A stretch of DNA of 11,287 nucleotides. It comes from Bacteroidales bacterium (GTDB taxonomy: Bacteria; Bacteroidota; Bacteroidia; Bacteroidales; VadinHA17). Both the position numbers and the translations under genes were made by a program. The stretch covers positions 1 to 11,287 of the forward strand of contig JAFGXK010000070.1 in the NCBI GenBank assembly GCA_016936695.1, written 5' to 3'. Shown here piece after piece: positions 1-5,974 of the stretch. Numbering within the stretch: the stretch's first letter is position 1; each line of letters opens with the position of its first letter. Below the pieces are notes generated by a model. That model ran no database searches. It was not told the origin of the DNA and worked only from the letters and a program-made list of their open reading frames with translations.

Positions 1-201
1 AGGGTTGCAGTTTTAACTGCGGAAGGGGAGAGGAGTCTGGTAAATCTGTGGAAACGCACAATAACAGAACTGGATTCGGTCAGGGATGATACCGACAGGA
101 TGTGGGCACGGAAACAGGGCGAAACGGAGTTTTTTATTGTCAAATATGCGGATATCGATCCCATTATCAAAAAGCGCTCATATTTCCTTCCCGGACAATA
201 A
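1..201 (+). CDS. C-terminal end of an unrecognised protein (5' end outside window)
   Basis: An open frame runs from the first base to a TAA at 199-201 and gives 66 residues ending in KKRSYFLPGQ. It contains no stop, and its codons resemble those of the neighbouring genes (AGG for arginine, ATC/ATT and CTT/CTG mixed), so it is probably the tail of a longer gene starting left of the window. The sequence is mixed, charged and non-membranous (for example DSVRDDTDRMW, then EFFIVKYADIDPIIKKR). I recognise no family or motif in it. It ends 75 bases before dnaN in the same orientation. The A/T-rich gap with a promoter-like sequence suggests dnaN has its own transcription start. A chance open frame of this length is possible, so confidence is moderate. 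Confidence 0.5.
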   Translation, partial: RVAVLTAEGERSLVNLWKRTITELDSVRDDTDRMWARKQGETEFFIVKYADIDPIIKKRSYFLPGQ

Positions 202-205
202 TTTG

Positions 206-236
206 TTTGTGGATAATTGTTTTTTTTGTAATATTG
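206..236 (+). promoter_or_regulatory. Putative Bacteroidota-type promoter of dnaN
   Basis: TTTG at 206-209 is followed after 19 bases by TAATATTG at 229-236. This matches the Bacteroidota primary sigma-factor pattern (TTTG or TTG, about 19-21 bases, TAnnTTTG) with one mismatch in the -7 element. It would start transcription near 243 and leave a leader of about 35 A/T-rich bases before the dnaN ATG at 277. No Shine-Dalgarno sequence precedes that ATG, as is usual in this phylum. An eight-T run (220-227) lies inside the spacer. This is a pattern match only. Confidence 0.4.
208..216 (-). promoter_or_regulatory. Perfect DnaA box upstream of dnaN
   Basis: TGTGGATAA on the plus strand is the exact complement of TTATCCACA, the strongest DnaA-binding 9-mer. 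It lies 60 bases before the dnaN start and overlaps the TTTG element of the putative dnaN promoter. I saw no other exact copy in the window, only single-mismatch versions inside the ABC transporter gene (near 9437 and 10390). A lone box does not define an origin. Its placement fits DnaA control of dnaN transcription, or an outlying box of a nearby origin. Confidence 0.5.
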
Positions 237-276
237 ATAGTTGCGAATTTGCAGAAGTAATTAAATCAAATATAAT

Positions 277-1407
277 ATGAAATTTGTTGTATCCAGCACA
301 GAGTTACTAGGTCATTTGCAGGCCATAAGCAGGGTGATCAGCTCCAAAAATACCTTGCCGATACTTGATAATTTTCTTTTTAACCTTTCAGGCAACGATC
401 TTGAAATTACGGCATCAGATCTTGAATCGACCCTGATAACAAGGATGAAGCTCGAGAATGCCACGGGTGACGGTATCATAGCCCTTCCGGCAAGGATACT
501 GCTCGACACTCTCAAGGAATTCTCCGTACAACCGCTTTCATTCGATATTAACCTGGATACACTTGCCGTAGTTATCATATCCGAGAATGGAAAGTTCAAT
601 GTGGTAGGTCAGAACGGTATTGATTTCCCTGCACTCCCGGCCATCAGAAAGGAGAAAAAATTCTCATTCGTAATCAATGCTGATGTGATGCTGGCAGGAA
701 TCAACAGAACGCTCTTTGCCACCGCCGACGATGAACTCAGGCCTGTGATGGGAGGTATCTTTGTTGAAGCTTCAACCGATAAGATTACCTTTGTGGCTTC
801 GGATGCACATAAGCTGGTACGATATCAGCGCAGCGACACTCATGCTGATGATAATTCATCTTTCATCCTTCCCAAGAAACCGGCTTCGCTTCTCAGAAAT
901 ATTCTGCCAAAGGAAGAAGGACCGGTAACTGTTGAATTCGACGATAAAAATGCATTCTTCAATCTGAACGACTACAAGGTGGTCTGCAGGCTCGTTGAAG
1001 GCAATTATCCCAATTACAATTCGGTGATTCCCAAGAATAACCCGAGGAAGGTCACGGTCGACCGTGTCGAATTTTACAATACTCTCAGAAGGGTATCAGT
1101 CTTTTCAAACCAGGCAAGCAATCTTGTCAAACTCCAGCTTAAAGGCAACCAGATGACGGTTTCGGCTCAGGATATCGACTTCTCAATATCAGCTTACGAA
1201 AAGATCAAATGCCAGTATGAAGGAGAGGACCTTGAAATCGGATTCAAATCAGTGTTTCTCCTCGAAATTCTTTCAAATATGGCCTCTCAGGATGTAATGA
1301 TTGAACTGGCTGATCCCACCAGGGCCGGCCTTTTTCTGCCCGGAGAATCTGAAAATGAGTCGGAAGACCTTCTCATGCTCCTTATGCCAATGATGATAAA
1401 CGCCTGA
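277..1407 (+). CDS. dnaN: DNA polymerase III beta subunit (sliding clamp)
   Basis: This encodes the ring-shaped dimeric clamp that encircles DNA and tethers the replicative polymerase and repair enzymes. The 376 residues match the family's usual length (about 365-380) and cover all three clamp folds. The start is typical (MKFVVSSTELLGHL, then SRVISSKNTLPILDNFL at residues 18-34). Clear family blocks follow: LRPVMGGIFVE at 154-164, VASDAHKLVRYQ at 173-184 and EGNYPNYNSVIP at 241-252. The C-terminus LLMLLMPMMINA contributes to the hydrophobic pocket that binds partner proteins. The ATG is chosen because the conserved N-terminus begins there. The gene is first in a close-packed set with the exonuclease (3-base gap) and the FAH-family gene. 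dnaA is not adjacent in the visible sequence, so the common dnaA-dnaN pair is not evident. A promoter-like sequence and a DnaA box lie upstream. Confidence 0.97.
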   Translation: MKFVVSSTELLGHLQAISRVISSKNTLPILDNFLFNLSGNDLEITASDLESTLITRMKLENATGDGIIALPARILLDTLKEFSVQPLSFDINLDTLAVVIISENGKFNVVGQNGIDFPALPAIRKEKKFSFVINADVMLAGINRTLFATADDELRPVMGGIFVEASTDKITFVASDAHKLVRYQRSDTHADDNSSFILPKKPASLLRNILPKEEGPVTVEFDDKNAFFNLNDYKVVCRLVEGNYPNYNSVIPKNNPRKVTVDRVEFYNTLRRVSVFSNQASNLVKLQLKGNQMTVSAQDIDFSISAYEKIKCQYEGEDLEIGFKSVFLLEILSNMASQDVMIELADPTRAGLFLPGESENESEDLLMLLMPMMINA

Positions 1408-1410
1408 CAA

Positions 1411-2187
1411 TTGAAACTTAACCTCCGAAGGCCCATAGCATTCCTCGATCTTGAAACAACAGGAATTAACGTTTCAAGCGATCGTATTGTCGAAATCTCA
1501 GTTCTCAAGATAGATCCTAATGGAGGTGAGGAATGGCTTGTTTCAAGGATAAATCCTGAGATGCCCATCCCTCCAAAGTCAACTGCAATCCACGGAATTA
1601 CGGATGAAGATGTTGCTGACGCTCCAAAATTCAGGGAGATGGCAAAGAATCTTGCCGCCTTCCTCGAAGGTACTGATCTTGCCGGATTCAATGCAATAAA
1701 GTTTGATATACCGGTCCTTGCAGAAGAGTTTCTGAGAGTGAATATTGACTTCAATTTCCTCACGAGGAAATATGTCGACGTCCAGGTCATCTTTCACAGG
1801 AAGGAGCAGAGGACACTTACTGCAGCCTACAAGTTTTATTGTGACAGGGAGCTTGAAAATGCTCACAGCTCTAAAGCCGATACTCAAGCCACTTATGAGG
1901 TTCTTAAGTCGCAGCTCGACAGGTACAGCGACCTGGAGAACGATGTGGAAAAACTCGCCGACTTCAGCGCATACAACAACCTGGTCGATTTTGCAGGACG
2001 CATAATCTATGATGAGAACGGGGTGGAAGTGTTTAATTTCGGAAAACACAAGGGGAAACCGGTGGAGGCTGTCTTCAGGGACGATCCGTCATATTACTCC
2101 TGGATGATGAACAGCGATTTTCCGCTCTATACAAAGAAGATCCTCACGGAAATCAAGCTCAGGTCATTCGGCCAAGGACAACAGTAA
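1411..2187 (+). CDS. DnaQ-like DEDDh 3'-5' exonuclease with C-terminal extension
   Basis: This is a DnaQ/RNase T superfamily exonuclease, a two-metal 3'-5' nuclease comparable to the polymerase III proofreading subunit. All five DEDDh residues are visible in 258 residues: D13 and E15 in FLDLETTG, D99 in GFNAIKFDIP, and H152 and D157 in AHSSKADTQA. HGITDEDV at 61-68 is also typical. After the nuclease domain (about 8-172) comes an extension whose block FNFGKHKGKPVEAVF (209-223) and following SYYSWMMNSDFP resemble the small DUF3820-like domain seen with Bacteroidota exonucleases. The start is TTG. dnaN's stop lies in the same frame 3 bases upstream, so no earlier start exists. The next in-frame ATG (residue 77) would delete the first catalytic motif. 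The 3-base gap to dnaN implies co-transcription and probably coupled translation. Whether it is the proofreading subunit or a separate repair nuclease cannot be told from sequence. Confidence 0.92.
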   Translation: MKLNLRRPIAFLDLETTGINVSSDRIVEISVLKIDPNGGEEWLVSRINPEMPIPPKSTAIHGITDEDVADAPKFREMAKNLAAFLEGTDLAGFNAIKFDIPVLAEEFLRVNIDFNFLTRKYVDVQVIFHRKEQRTLTAAYKFYCDRELENAHSSKADTQATYEVLKSQLDRYSDLENDVEKLADFSAYNNLVDFAGRIIYDENGVEVFNFGKHKGKPVEAVFRDDPSYYSWMMNSDFPLYTKKILTEIKLRSFGQGQQ

Positions 2188-2188
2188 A

Positions 2189-2800
2189 ATGAAGATTATC
2201 TGTATCGGGATGAACTATCGCAGGCATGCCATCGAGATGGGCAGGCCGTATCCATCCGAACCGGTAGTGTTCATGAAGCCCGATTCATCGCTGCTGAAGA
2301 AAAACAAGCCTTTCTTTCTTCCGGGTTTTTCGAATGATATCCATTATGAACTCGAAGTGGTGGTGAAGATATCGAGACTCGGAAAATCGATCTCCCCGAA
2401 ATTTGCTTCGAGATACTACGATGAGATTACGGCAGGAATTGACATAACGGCGCGCGATATTCAGACCAGGCTTTCAAAATCGATGCTCCCGTGGGAGATA
2501 TCAAAGGGATTTGACGGTTCCGCCCCGATAGGTGAATTCATTCCGGTGAGCTCAGCCGGCGACATAAGGAACCTGGATTTTCGACTGGAGATAAATGAAC
2601 TTATTGTACAACAAGGCAATACATCTGACATGATATTCGGAGTCGATGAACTGATTTCATATATTTCCCAATACTTCACTCTGAAAACAGGCGACCTTAT
2701 TTTCACAGGGACACCTTCTGGTGTAGGGCCTCTGAAACGCCACGACCATCTGGTCGCCTATATCGGAGATAAGTCCCTCCTCGATTTTATGATCAAGTGA
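2189..2800 (+). CDS. FAHD1-like fumarylacetoacetate hydrolase family enzyme (acylpyruvase/oxaloacetate decarboxylase type)
   Basis: This is a compact FAH-fold enzyme of 203 residues, close in layout to FAHD1, whose members hydrolyse acylpyruvates and decarboxylate or tautomerise oxaloacetate. The metal ligands are E54 and E56 (HYELEVVV) and D85 (GIDITARDIQ). The FAHD1 lid residues correspond to H13 and E16 in NYRRHAIEM, the catalytic lysine to K106 in PWEISKGFDG, and R89/Q92 are also kept. The family signature TGTPSGVGP sits at 173-181. All expected catalytic positions are present, so it should be active; the exact substrate is inferred. It starts one base after the exonuclease stop and ends the dnaN cluster. 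Its stop is 13 bases from that of the opposing DUF5916 gene, and I see no clear terminator hairpin. Why a keto-acid enzyme is tied to replication genes is not obvious. Confidence 0.9.
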   Translation: MKIICIGMNYRRHAIEMGRPYPSEPVVFMKPDSSLLKKNKPFFLPGFSNDIHYELEVVVKISRLGKSISPKFASRYYDEITAGIDITARDIQTRLSKSMLPWEISKGFDGSAPIGEFIPVSSAGDIRNLDFRLEINELIVQQGNTSDMIFGVDELISYISQYFTLKTGDLIFTGTPSGVGPLKRHDHLVAYIGDKSLLDFMIK

Positions 2801-2813
2801 ATTAATCAGGCCC

Positions 2814-5030
2814 TTAGTTGAACCAGTAAGACAATTTCACAACAAGGCCGCGGTTTTTCGACCGCAGGTCTCCGGCGTATGGACTGCCAAAGCTGTTGTT
2901 GAGTATGTCGCCGGCCCAGGAGTTTTCAGTATACACAATGAAAAGGTCCGACACCGGTGCAAACCTCCACTGGAAGCGAAGATTAAGGTTGAGGTTGTCG
3001 ATCTGATTGTTATACTGTATAAAACTGGTAAAGAACAGGTCGTCAGTGAAGGTGAAGTCGAATCGGGGACCAATCAGCAGGAGTTTGGCGCTGTTGTAAG
3101 GACCGGGAAGCTCTATATCATTGTAAGTTGTGACAAGAGCCAGGCTGCCATAGGGCTGGACACGGTAATTCACCTCTCCGTTCAGGGTTAGCCTGTCGCC
3201 GTTGTAGTACCCTCCGTACCTGGCGGTTAGAGAGAAGTTGAACATCTTTCGGTTGTCAGAAACGTAGGTGGCGCCTATTTCATTCCAGCTGAAATCCTCT
3301 CCGGCCAGCAGCTTAAGCCCTCCGGTGTTTGTGGGATCGAACGGTTGAAGAAGTTTTATATAGTTCTCCTTTGCATCGACCGAAAAGGAACTCTTGTTCA
3401 GAAAGTCAATCCTGTACATAAGGTTTGTTTCCCTGTCGGTAAGAGAGAACGAGTTGTAGGGATCAAGGTAGGTGTCGAGCCTCAGGACAGGCCCGTGACT
3501 GATAATGCTTTTGCTCTCAGGAAAAAATTTGTACTGAAACGATCCGTTCAGCTGGTAATAACCCATTCTCCTTACGTATCCCGTCTCGGCATTGTAGCCC
3601 GAACCTGTAAGGGCCTGATTGACTGACGTCGTTACGAAAGGAGTTGAATAAGTTATATTAGCAGCCATTGCCGCATCTTTGAGAGTGAGATTTTCTACAA
3701 GGTTCTGATGGTAATATACTTTTCCATTCCACCTGTTGTCGGGTGTGGCAAGGTTATATTCAAGTCCTGCCACCCTGTTATACTTGTTTCCGGTAAAGGT
3801 TTCGTCATCTCCGGTGTTCATTACCTGCTTGTTTATCAGGAATCCTGTTACGCTCGATCTGCTGAAAACCAGCCTCTGGAGGGCAGCCACCATATAGTTG
3901 GCTGCGTGAACCTCATCATTTTTTCCAGTCTGAATGTCCATTATCCCTATCCTCCACCTGTCTCCCAGATTTCCGCTCAGCCTTGCGCCTGCCAGAACCG
4001 GATTGTCGAGACCTATCCTTCTTGAAAAGAAAGGTCTTACCCTGTCGGTTCCGAGACTAGCGAAGAGGTCGCTGTTCTCCAGATAAAACTGTCTCTTTTC
4101 AGGGAAAAAGAGTTCATATCTGTCGAGATTTGTCTGTTGCTTATCTACCTCAACCTGTGAATAATCGGGATTCAGCGTAAGATCGAGGTTGAGGGAGGTC
4201 GAGAGGATCATCTTTGCATCCACCCCTGCATTCCATTTCCATTTTGTGGCTTCTCCGGCTTCGAAGTCGCGGGTTACCTTTGCTGTGGCATAAGGTATCA
4301 GCGAAAAGCGAAGTCCGGCCTTATCCCTGGGTTCATCCCATATAAGAGTGCCGACAAACGGAAGTGAGCAGTGAGGAAACTGACGGGGCATGGGGGCCCA
4401 TGCCGATTTCTCGTTATTCTTGAGGTCGAGCCTGCCGAAATTTATTCCCCATTCCTTATCCCCTTCGAAGTATCTTAAGCTCCTGAACGGTATACTAACC
4501 TCTGTAACCCACTTGTCGTCGTAACTCTTCACTTCCGACTTCCACTTGATGTCCCAGCTGTAATCCACCTTGGTGCCTTCATACTGCAATCCCTCAGTCT
4601 GTGCCCCTGCTGCCGATATTCCAAAAGCAAATCCGTTTGTAAGGTCATTGTAGGTATTCAGGAAAAACATGAAGTTATCATTGTTGGAGAAACCGAAATC
4701 CCTTCGCAGCGATTCAACCGGTCTCTTTCCCGGAGTGGGATCGTGGCAGATTATCCCAAGATACAGGTTTGACTTGTCGTAAGTAAGCATCACTTCAGTT
4801 TTTGCAACAGGATATCCTGTGTCGGTCGGGGTCACGCGCTGAAACTCCCATGCCCGTTCGGCTGACGACCACGGCTCCTCATCCAGGACTCCGTCGATGG
4901 TGAAAGGCCTGTCAGTTTTATTGATGTGAATCCTGTATTTATCCCGGTTAACGGCTCTTACCTGGCTGAAGAGATAACCTTCTGAACATATCAATAGAAG
5001 AAGAGTTGCGAATATTGTGATTCGTGACAT
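2814..5030 (-). CDS. Secreted CBM9-like / DUF5916 outer-membrane barrel protein
   Basis: This 738-residue protein begins with a signal peptide (hydrophobic stretch about 4-20, likely cut near LFS-Q at 22). No proper lipobox precedes C15, so it is probably not a lipoprotein. Residues about 39-185 look like a CBM9/DOMON-type sugar-binding sandwich: FTIDGVLDEEPW at 43-54, then YLGIICHDP, NDNFMFFLNTY and WVTEVSIPFRSLRY. From about 240 to the end it matches DUF5916. The hallmark is LFFPEKRQFYLENSDLF at 307-323, followed by SRRIG and many alternating strands rich in Tyr, Phe and Asn, as in an outer-membrane barrel. The C-terminus is KLSYWFN. The molecular function of this family is unknown. It is transcribed away from the nagB operon across a shared 151-base spacer. 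A role in binding or passage of glycans is suggested only by the CBM9-like domain and this neighbourhood. Confidence 0.88.
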   Translation of the reverse strand: MSRITIFATLLLLICSEGYLFSQVRAVNRDKYRIHINKTDRPFTIDGVLDEEPWSSAERAWEFQRVTPTDTGYPVAKTEVMLTYDKSNLYLGIICHDPTPGKRPVESLRRDFGFSNNDNFMFFLNTYNDLTNGFAFGISAAGAQTEGLQYEGTKVDYSWDIKWKSEVKSYDDKWVTEVSIPFRSLRYFEGDKEWGINFGRLDLKNNEKSAWAPMPRQFPHCSLPFVGTLIWDEPRDKAGLRFSLIPYATAKVTRDFEAGEATKWKWNAGVDAKMILSTSLNLDLTLNPDYSQVEVDKQQTNLDRYELFFPEKRQFYLENSDLFASLGTDRVRPFFSRRIGLDNPVLAGARLSGNLGDRWRIGIMDIQTGKNDEVHAANYMVAALQRLVFSRSSVTGFLINKQVMNTGDDETFTGNKYNRVAGLEYNLATPDNRWNGKVYYHQNLVENLTLKDAAMAANITYSTPFVTTSVNQALTGSGYNAETGYVRRMGYYQLNGSFQYKFFPESKSIISHGPVLRLDTYLDPYNSFSLTDRETNLMYRIDFLNKSSFSVDAKENYIKLLQPFDPTNTGGLKLLAGEDFSWNEIGATYVSDNRKMFNFSLTARYGGYYNGDRLTLNGEVNYRVQPYGSLALVTTYNDIELPGPYNSAKLLLIGPRFDFTFTDDLFFTSFIQYNNQIDNLNLNLRFQWRFAPVSDLFIVYTENSWAGDILNNSFGSPYAGDLRSKNRGLVVKLSYWFN

Positions 5031-5181
5031 CAGAAATAAAATTTTGGTGAAGATAAAGAATTGGTTTGTGAATATTAAATTCTATTTTTATGCAATTGCT
5101 GATCCAGTCTCGATTTTAGATATTTTTCACATTTCGGAAACACTGGGGATGTGATATTGTAAGTTTCATAAAATTGTTGTT
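5031..5181. promoter_or_regulatory. Divergent regulatory region with spaced inverted repeat
   Basis: These 151 A/T-rich bases separate the start of the DUF5916 gene (minus) from nagB (plus), so promoters for both should lie here. On the plus strand TAAGTTTC (5160-5167) matches the -7 pattern TAnnTTTG with one mismatch but lacks a well-placed -33 partner. An inverted repeat TCACAT (5127-5132) / ATGTGA (5149-5154) has a 16-base spacer, so the half-sites are 22 bases apart (about two helical turns). A small palindrome, TTTCGGAAA (5132-5140), lies within it. This could be an operator for an amino-sugar regulator. The arms are short, so chance is a real alternative. No Shine-Dalgarno sequence precedes nagB. 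Confidence 0.3.
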
Positions 5182-5916
5182 ATGAAGATTTTTATCTCCA
5201 ATGATGCGAATGAACTGGGCTCATATTCTGCCGGGGTGATTTCTGCAAAATTGAATGAAATCATCAGCGCGAAAGGTGAGGCAAGGATGGTGGTGGCAAC
5301 AGGCAGTTCACAGTTTGAAATGTTCAGGGAACTGGTAAGGGAGAATGTCAACTGGCAGAAGGTAGAGGTGTTTCACCTCGATGAATACATAGGGATTCCG
5401 ATAACACATAAGGCCAGTTTCAGGCGGTACCTTTACGAGAGATTCATTAACCTTGTTCCGGTGAAACGGTTCCACAGCATCGATGTGGAAGGAAATATTG
5501 ATAACCTGATAAGCGAACTTACCAGTTCAGTCCGGAATAAACCGATCGACCTGGGTATTATCGGAATAGGTGTCAACGGGCATGTTGCATTCAACGACCC
5601 GCCTGCTGATTTCGATAGCAGAGATGCTTACATCACCGTAACGCTTAATAAGGAATGCAAACTCCAGCAGGTAAACGAAGGCTGGTTCGGATCGCTTGAT
5701 GAGGTTCCCGATATGGCTGTGTCGATGACGGTGTGGCAGATAATGCAATGCAGTACAATCATTTCAGTTGTCCCTCACCAGTCAAAAGCTGAGGCCGTCA
5801 GGCTTACACTTTCCGAAAGCCTGAACAGAATGGTGCCTGCAACCATGCTTAAACAACACCCCGACTGGAATCTTTTTCTCGACAGGGAATCAGCAGGTGG
5901 TATTATCAGGTTTTAA
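5182..5916 (+). CDS. nagB: Glucosamine-6-phosphate deaminase (NagB/6-phosphogluconolactonase fold)
   Basis: This enzyme converts glucosamine-6-phosphate to fructose-6-phosphate and ammonia, the last step of amino-sugar entry into glycolysis. The 244 residues are slightly shorter than E. coli NagB (266). Motifs in order: the phosphate loop VVATGSSQFEMF (37-48), the catalytic aspartate D67 in FHLDEYIGI, the active-site loop IGIGVNGHVAFNDPP (127-141) with H134, and SKAEAVRLTL (201-210) with the phosphate-contacting lysine K202. The E. coli triad Asp141-His143-Glu148 appears here as N132-H134-D139. An Asn at the first position also occurs in Firmicute NagB, so this marks a subfamily rather than a dead enzyme. 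It is the first gene of a nagB-nagA-symporter operon, with nagA 58 bases downstream. Specificity for GlcN-6-P rather than a related amino-sugar phosphate rests on the pairing with nagA. Confidence 0.9.
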   Translation: MKIFISNDANELGSYSAGVISAKLNEIISAKGEARMVVATGSSQFEMFRELVRENVNWQKVEVFHLDEYIGIPITHKASFRRYLYERFINLVPVKRFHSIDVEGNIDNLISELTSSVRNKPIDLGIIGIGVNGHVAFNDPPADFDSRDAYITVTLNKECKLQQVNEGWFGSLDEVPDMAVSMTVWQIMQCSTIISVVPHQSKAEAVRLTLSESLNRMVPATMLKQHPDWNLFLDRESAGGIIRF

Positions 5917-5974
5917 CCCGGGAACAGGCTTCTAAAACCCTGTTGGAATAATAACGGATAAAAATAAACAACTA

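Noticed and set aside
202..276. Replication origin upstream of dnaN
   Set aside because: Only one exact DnaA box and one A/T-rich stretch; origins usually have clustered boxes, and no such cluster is visible.
86..280. 64-codon frame ending in an ATGA overlap with the dnaN start
   Set aside because: The overlap looks like translational coupling, but the frame runs through the A/T-rich leader and the promoter-like region, overlaps the better-supported frame ending at 201, and has an unnatural composition.
1287..1790. 167-codon minus-strand frame over the dnaN/exonuclease junction
   Set aside because: Antisense shadow of two clearly conserved genes; serine- and arginine-rich with no recognisable domain.
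5127..5154. CRP-type binding site before nagB
   Set aside because: The half-sites TCACA and TGTGA point the wrong way and are too far apart for a CRP site.
5560..5605. NagB as a catalytically dead homologue
   Set aside because: The key Asp67 and His134 are kept, and the Asn substitution occurs in active NagB enzymes of other phyla.
5923..5944. Hairpin AACAGG / CCTGTT between nagB and nagA as a terminator
   Set aside because: Only six base pairs with a 10-base loop and no following T run. It could be a minor processing or attenuation element, but the support is too weak to annotate.
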